Assembly (NCBI GenBank): GCA_018662715.1
Contig: JABJFP010000250.1
Span: 1-5,612, forward strand
Source of the DNA: Methanobacteriota archaeon
Lineage (GTDB): Archaea > Thermoplasmatota > Poseidoniia > Poseidoniales > Poseidoniaceae
Reading direction: 5' to 3'
Length of the DNA: 5,612 nucleotides
Below the pieces are notes generated by a model that was not told the origin of the DNA, did no database searches, and saw only the letters and a list, made by a program, of their open reading frames with translations. A program made the position numbers and the translations under genes. Shown piece by piece: positions 5,513 through 5,612 of this stretch; within the stretch, counting starts at the first letter, position 1; the number at the start of each line of letters is the position of its first letter.

Positions 5513-5612
5513 TCAACAAATCCAGTTGACTTTTCCTGTGTCAACATCGTAAATTGCCCCTCGTACCTTGACATCATTCTTCAACAGGGGGTTGGCGAGC
5601 AGAGTCGCGACA
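5513..5612 (-). CDS. Beta-type carbonic anhydrase, C-terminal fragment (5' end beyond the window)
   Basis: Family role: reversible hydration of CO2 to bicarbonate with a zinc centre. Only the last 32 codons plus one base and the TGA stop are present. Read on the minus strand they end LLANPLLKNDVKVRGAIYDV followed by DTGKVNWIC. The VRGAIYDVDTGKV segment is the characteristic last strand of beta-class carbonic anhydrases ('vxGaxYDixTGkv'), preceded by the usual helix carrying 'L..sP.i'. The zinc ligands (two Cys and one His) lie upstream, outside the window, so activity cannot be judged. The stop is 8 bases from the stop of the convergent membrane protein gene. Confidence 0.75.
   Translation of the reverse strand, partial: VATLLANPLLKNDVKVRGAIYDVDTGKVNWIC

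Noticed and set aside
5497..5535. Rho-independent-type terminator after the membrane protein gene
   Set aside because: The palindrome gives only a four-pair stem, and the nearest T-run (four T around 5529-5532) is about 20 bases away inside the convergent gene.
1..5612. CRISPR array, transposon ends, tRNA/rRNA genes, toxin-antitoxin or other defence cassette
   Set aside because: No spaced repeats, terminal inverted repeats, cloverleaf-like sequence or matching gene families were seen, and coding genes account for nearly all of the window.

Overview
This window looks like ordinary, gene-dense chromosomal core DNA, most probably from an archaeon. My best guess is a marine euryarchaeon of the Poseidoniales (Marine Group II) or a close Thermoplasmatota relative. 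The basis is a small Pcc1-like KEOPS subunit, a divergent archaeal-style HflX, a membrane protein with a carboxypeptidase-regulatory-like domain, very short intergenic gaps, several starts without Shine-Dalgarno (SD) sites, and no bacterial -35/-10 promoters. The lineage is an inference from gene content. No rRNA or other marker gene is present to settle it.

Left part (1-2550). A minus-strand nicotinate-nucleotide pyrophosphorylase (NadC-like, NAD synthesis) runs off the left edge. It is divergent, across 78 bases, from a plus-strand FAD-dependent oxidoreductase of the amine oxidase/phytoene desaturase type. That gene is followed after 33 bases by an exonuclease III family AP endonuclease (base excision repair). 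The 33-base gap is bracketed by two copies of GATTGAATC.

Middle (2551-3165). Two small minus-strand genes, a probable KEOPS Pcc1 subunit followed by a DCC-family (DUF393) thiol-disulfide oxidoreductase, form a likely operon. It converges on the endonuclease gene with only 5 bases between stop codons. Pcc1 is divergent from hflX, and their start codons lie within 25 to 50 bases of each other.

Right part (3166-5612). hflX (ribosome-associated GTPase) is followed after 20 bases by a membrane protein of unknown function with an Ig-like carboxypeptidase-regulatory-type domain, probably in one transcript. At the right edge the last 32 codons of a minus-strand beta-type carbonic anhydrase converge on it, with 8 bases between the stops.

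The genes cover NAD synthesis, DNA repair, tRNA modification, ribosome rescue or splitting, redox and CO2/bicarbonate chemistry. They do not form an obvious single pathway. I see no tRNA, rRNA, CRISPR array, transposon, phage gene, defence cassette or origin, and no gene-free stretch longer than about 80 bases. The points most worth checking are the symmetric AT-rich element between pcc1 and hflX, the two 13-base palindromes flanking the membrane protein gene, and the membrane protein itself.
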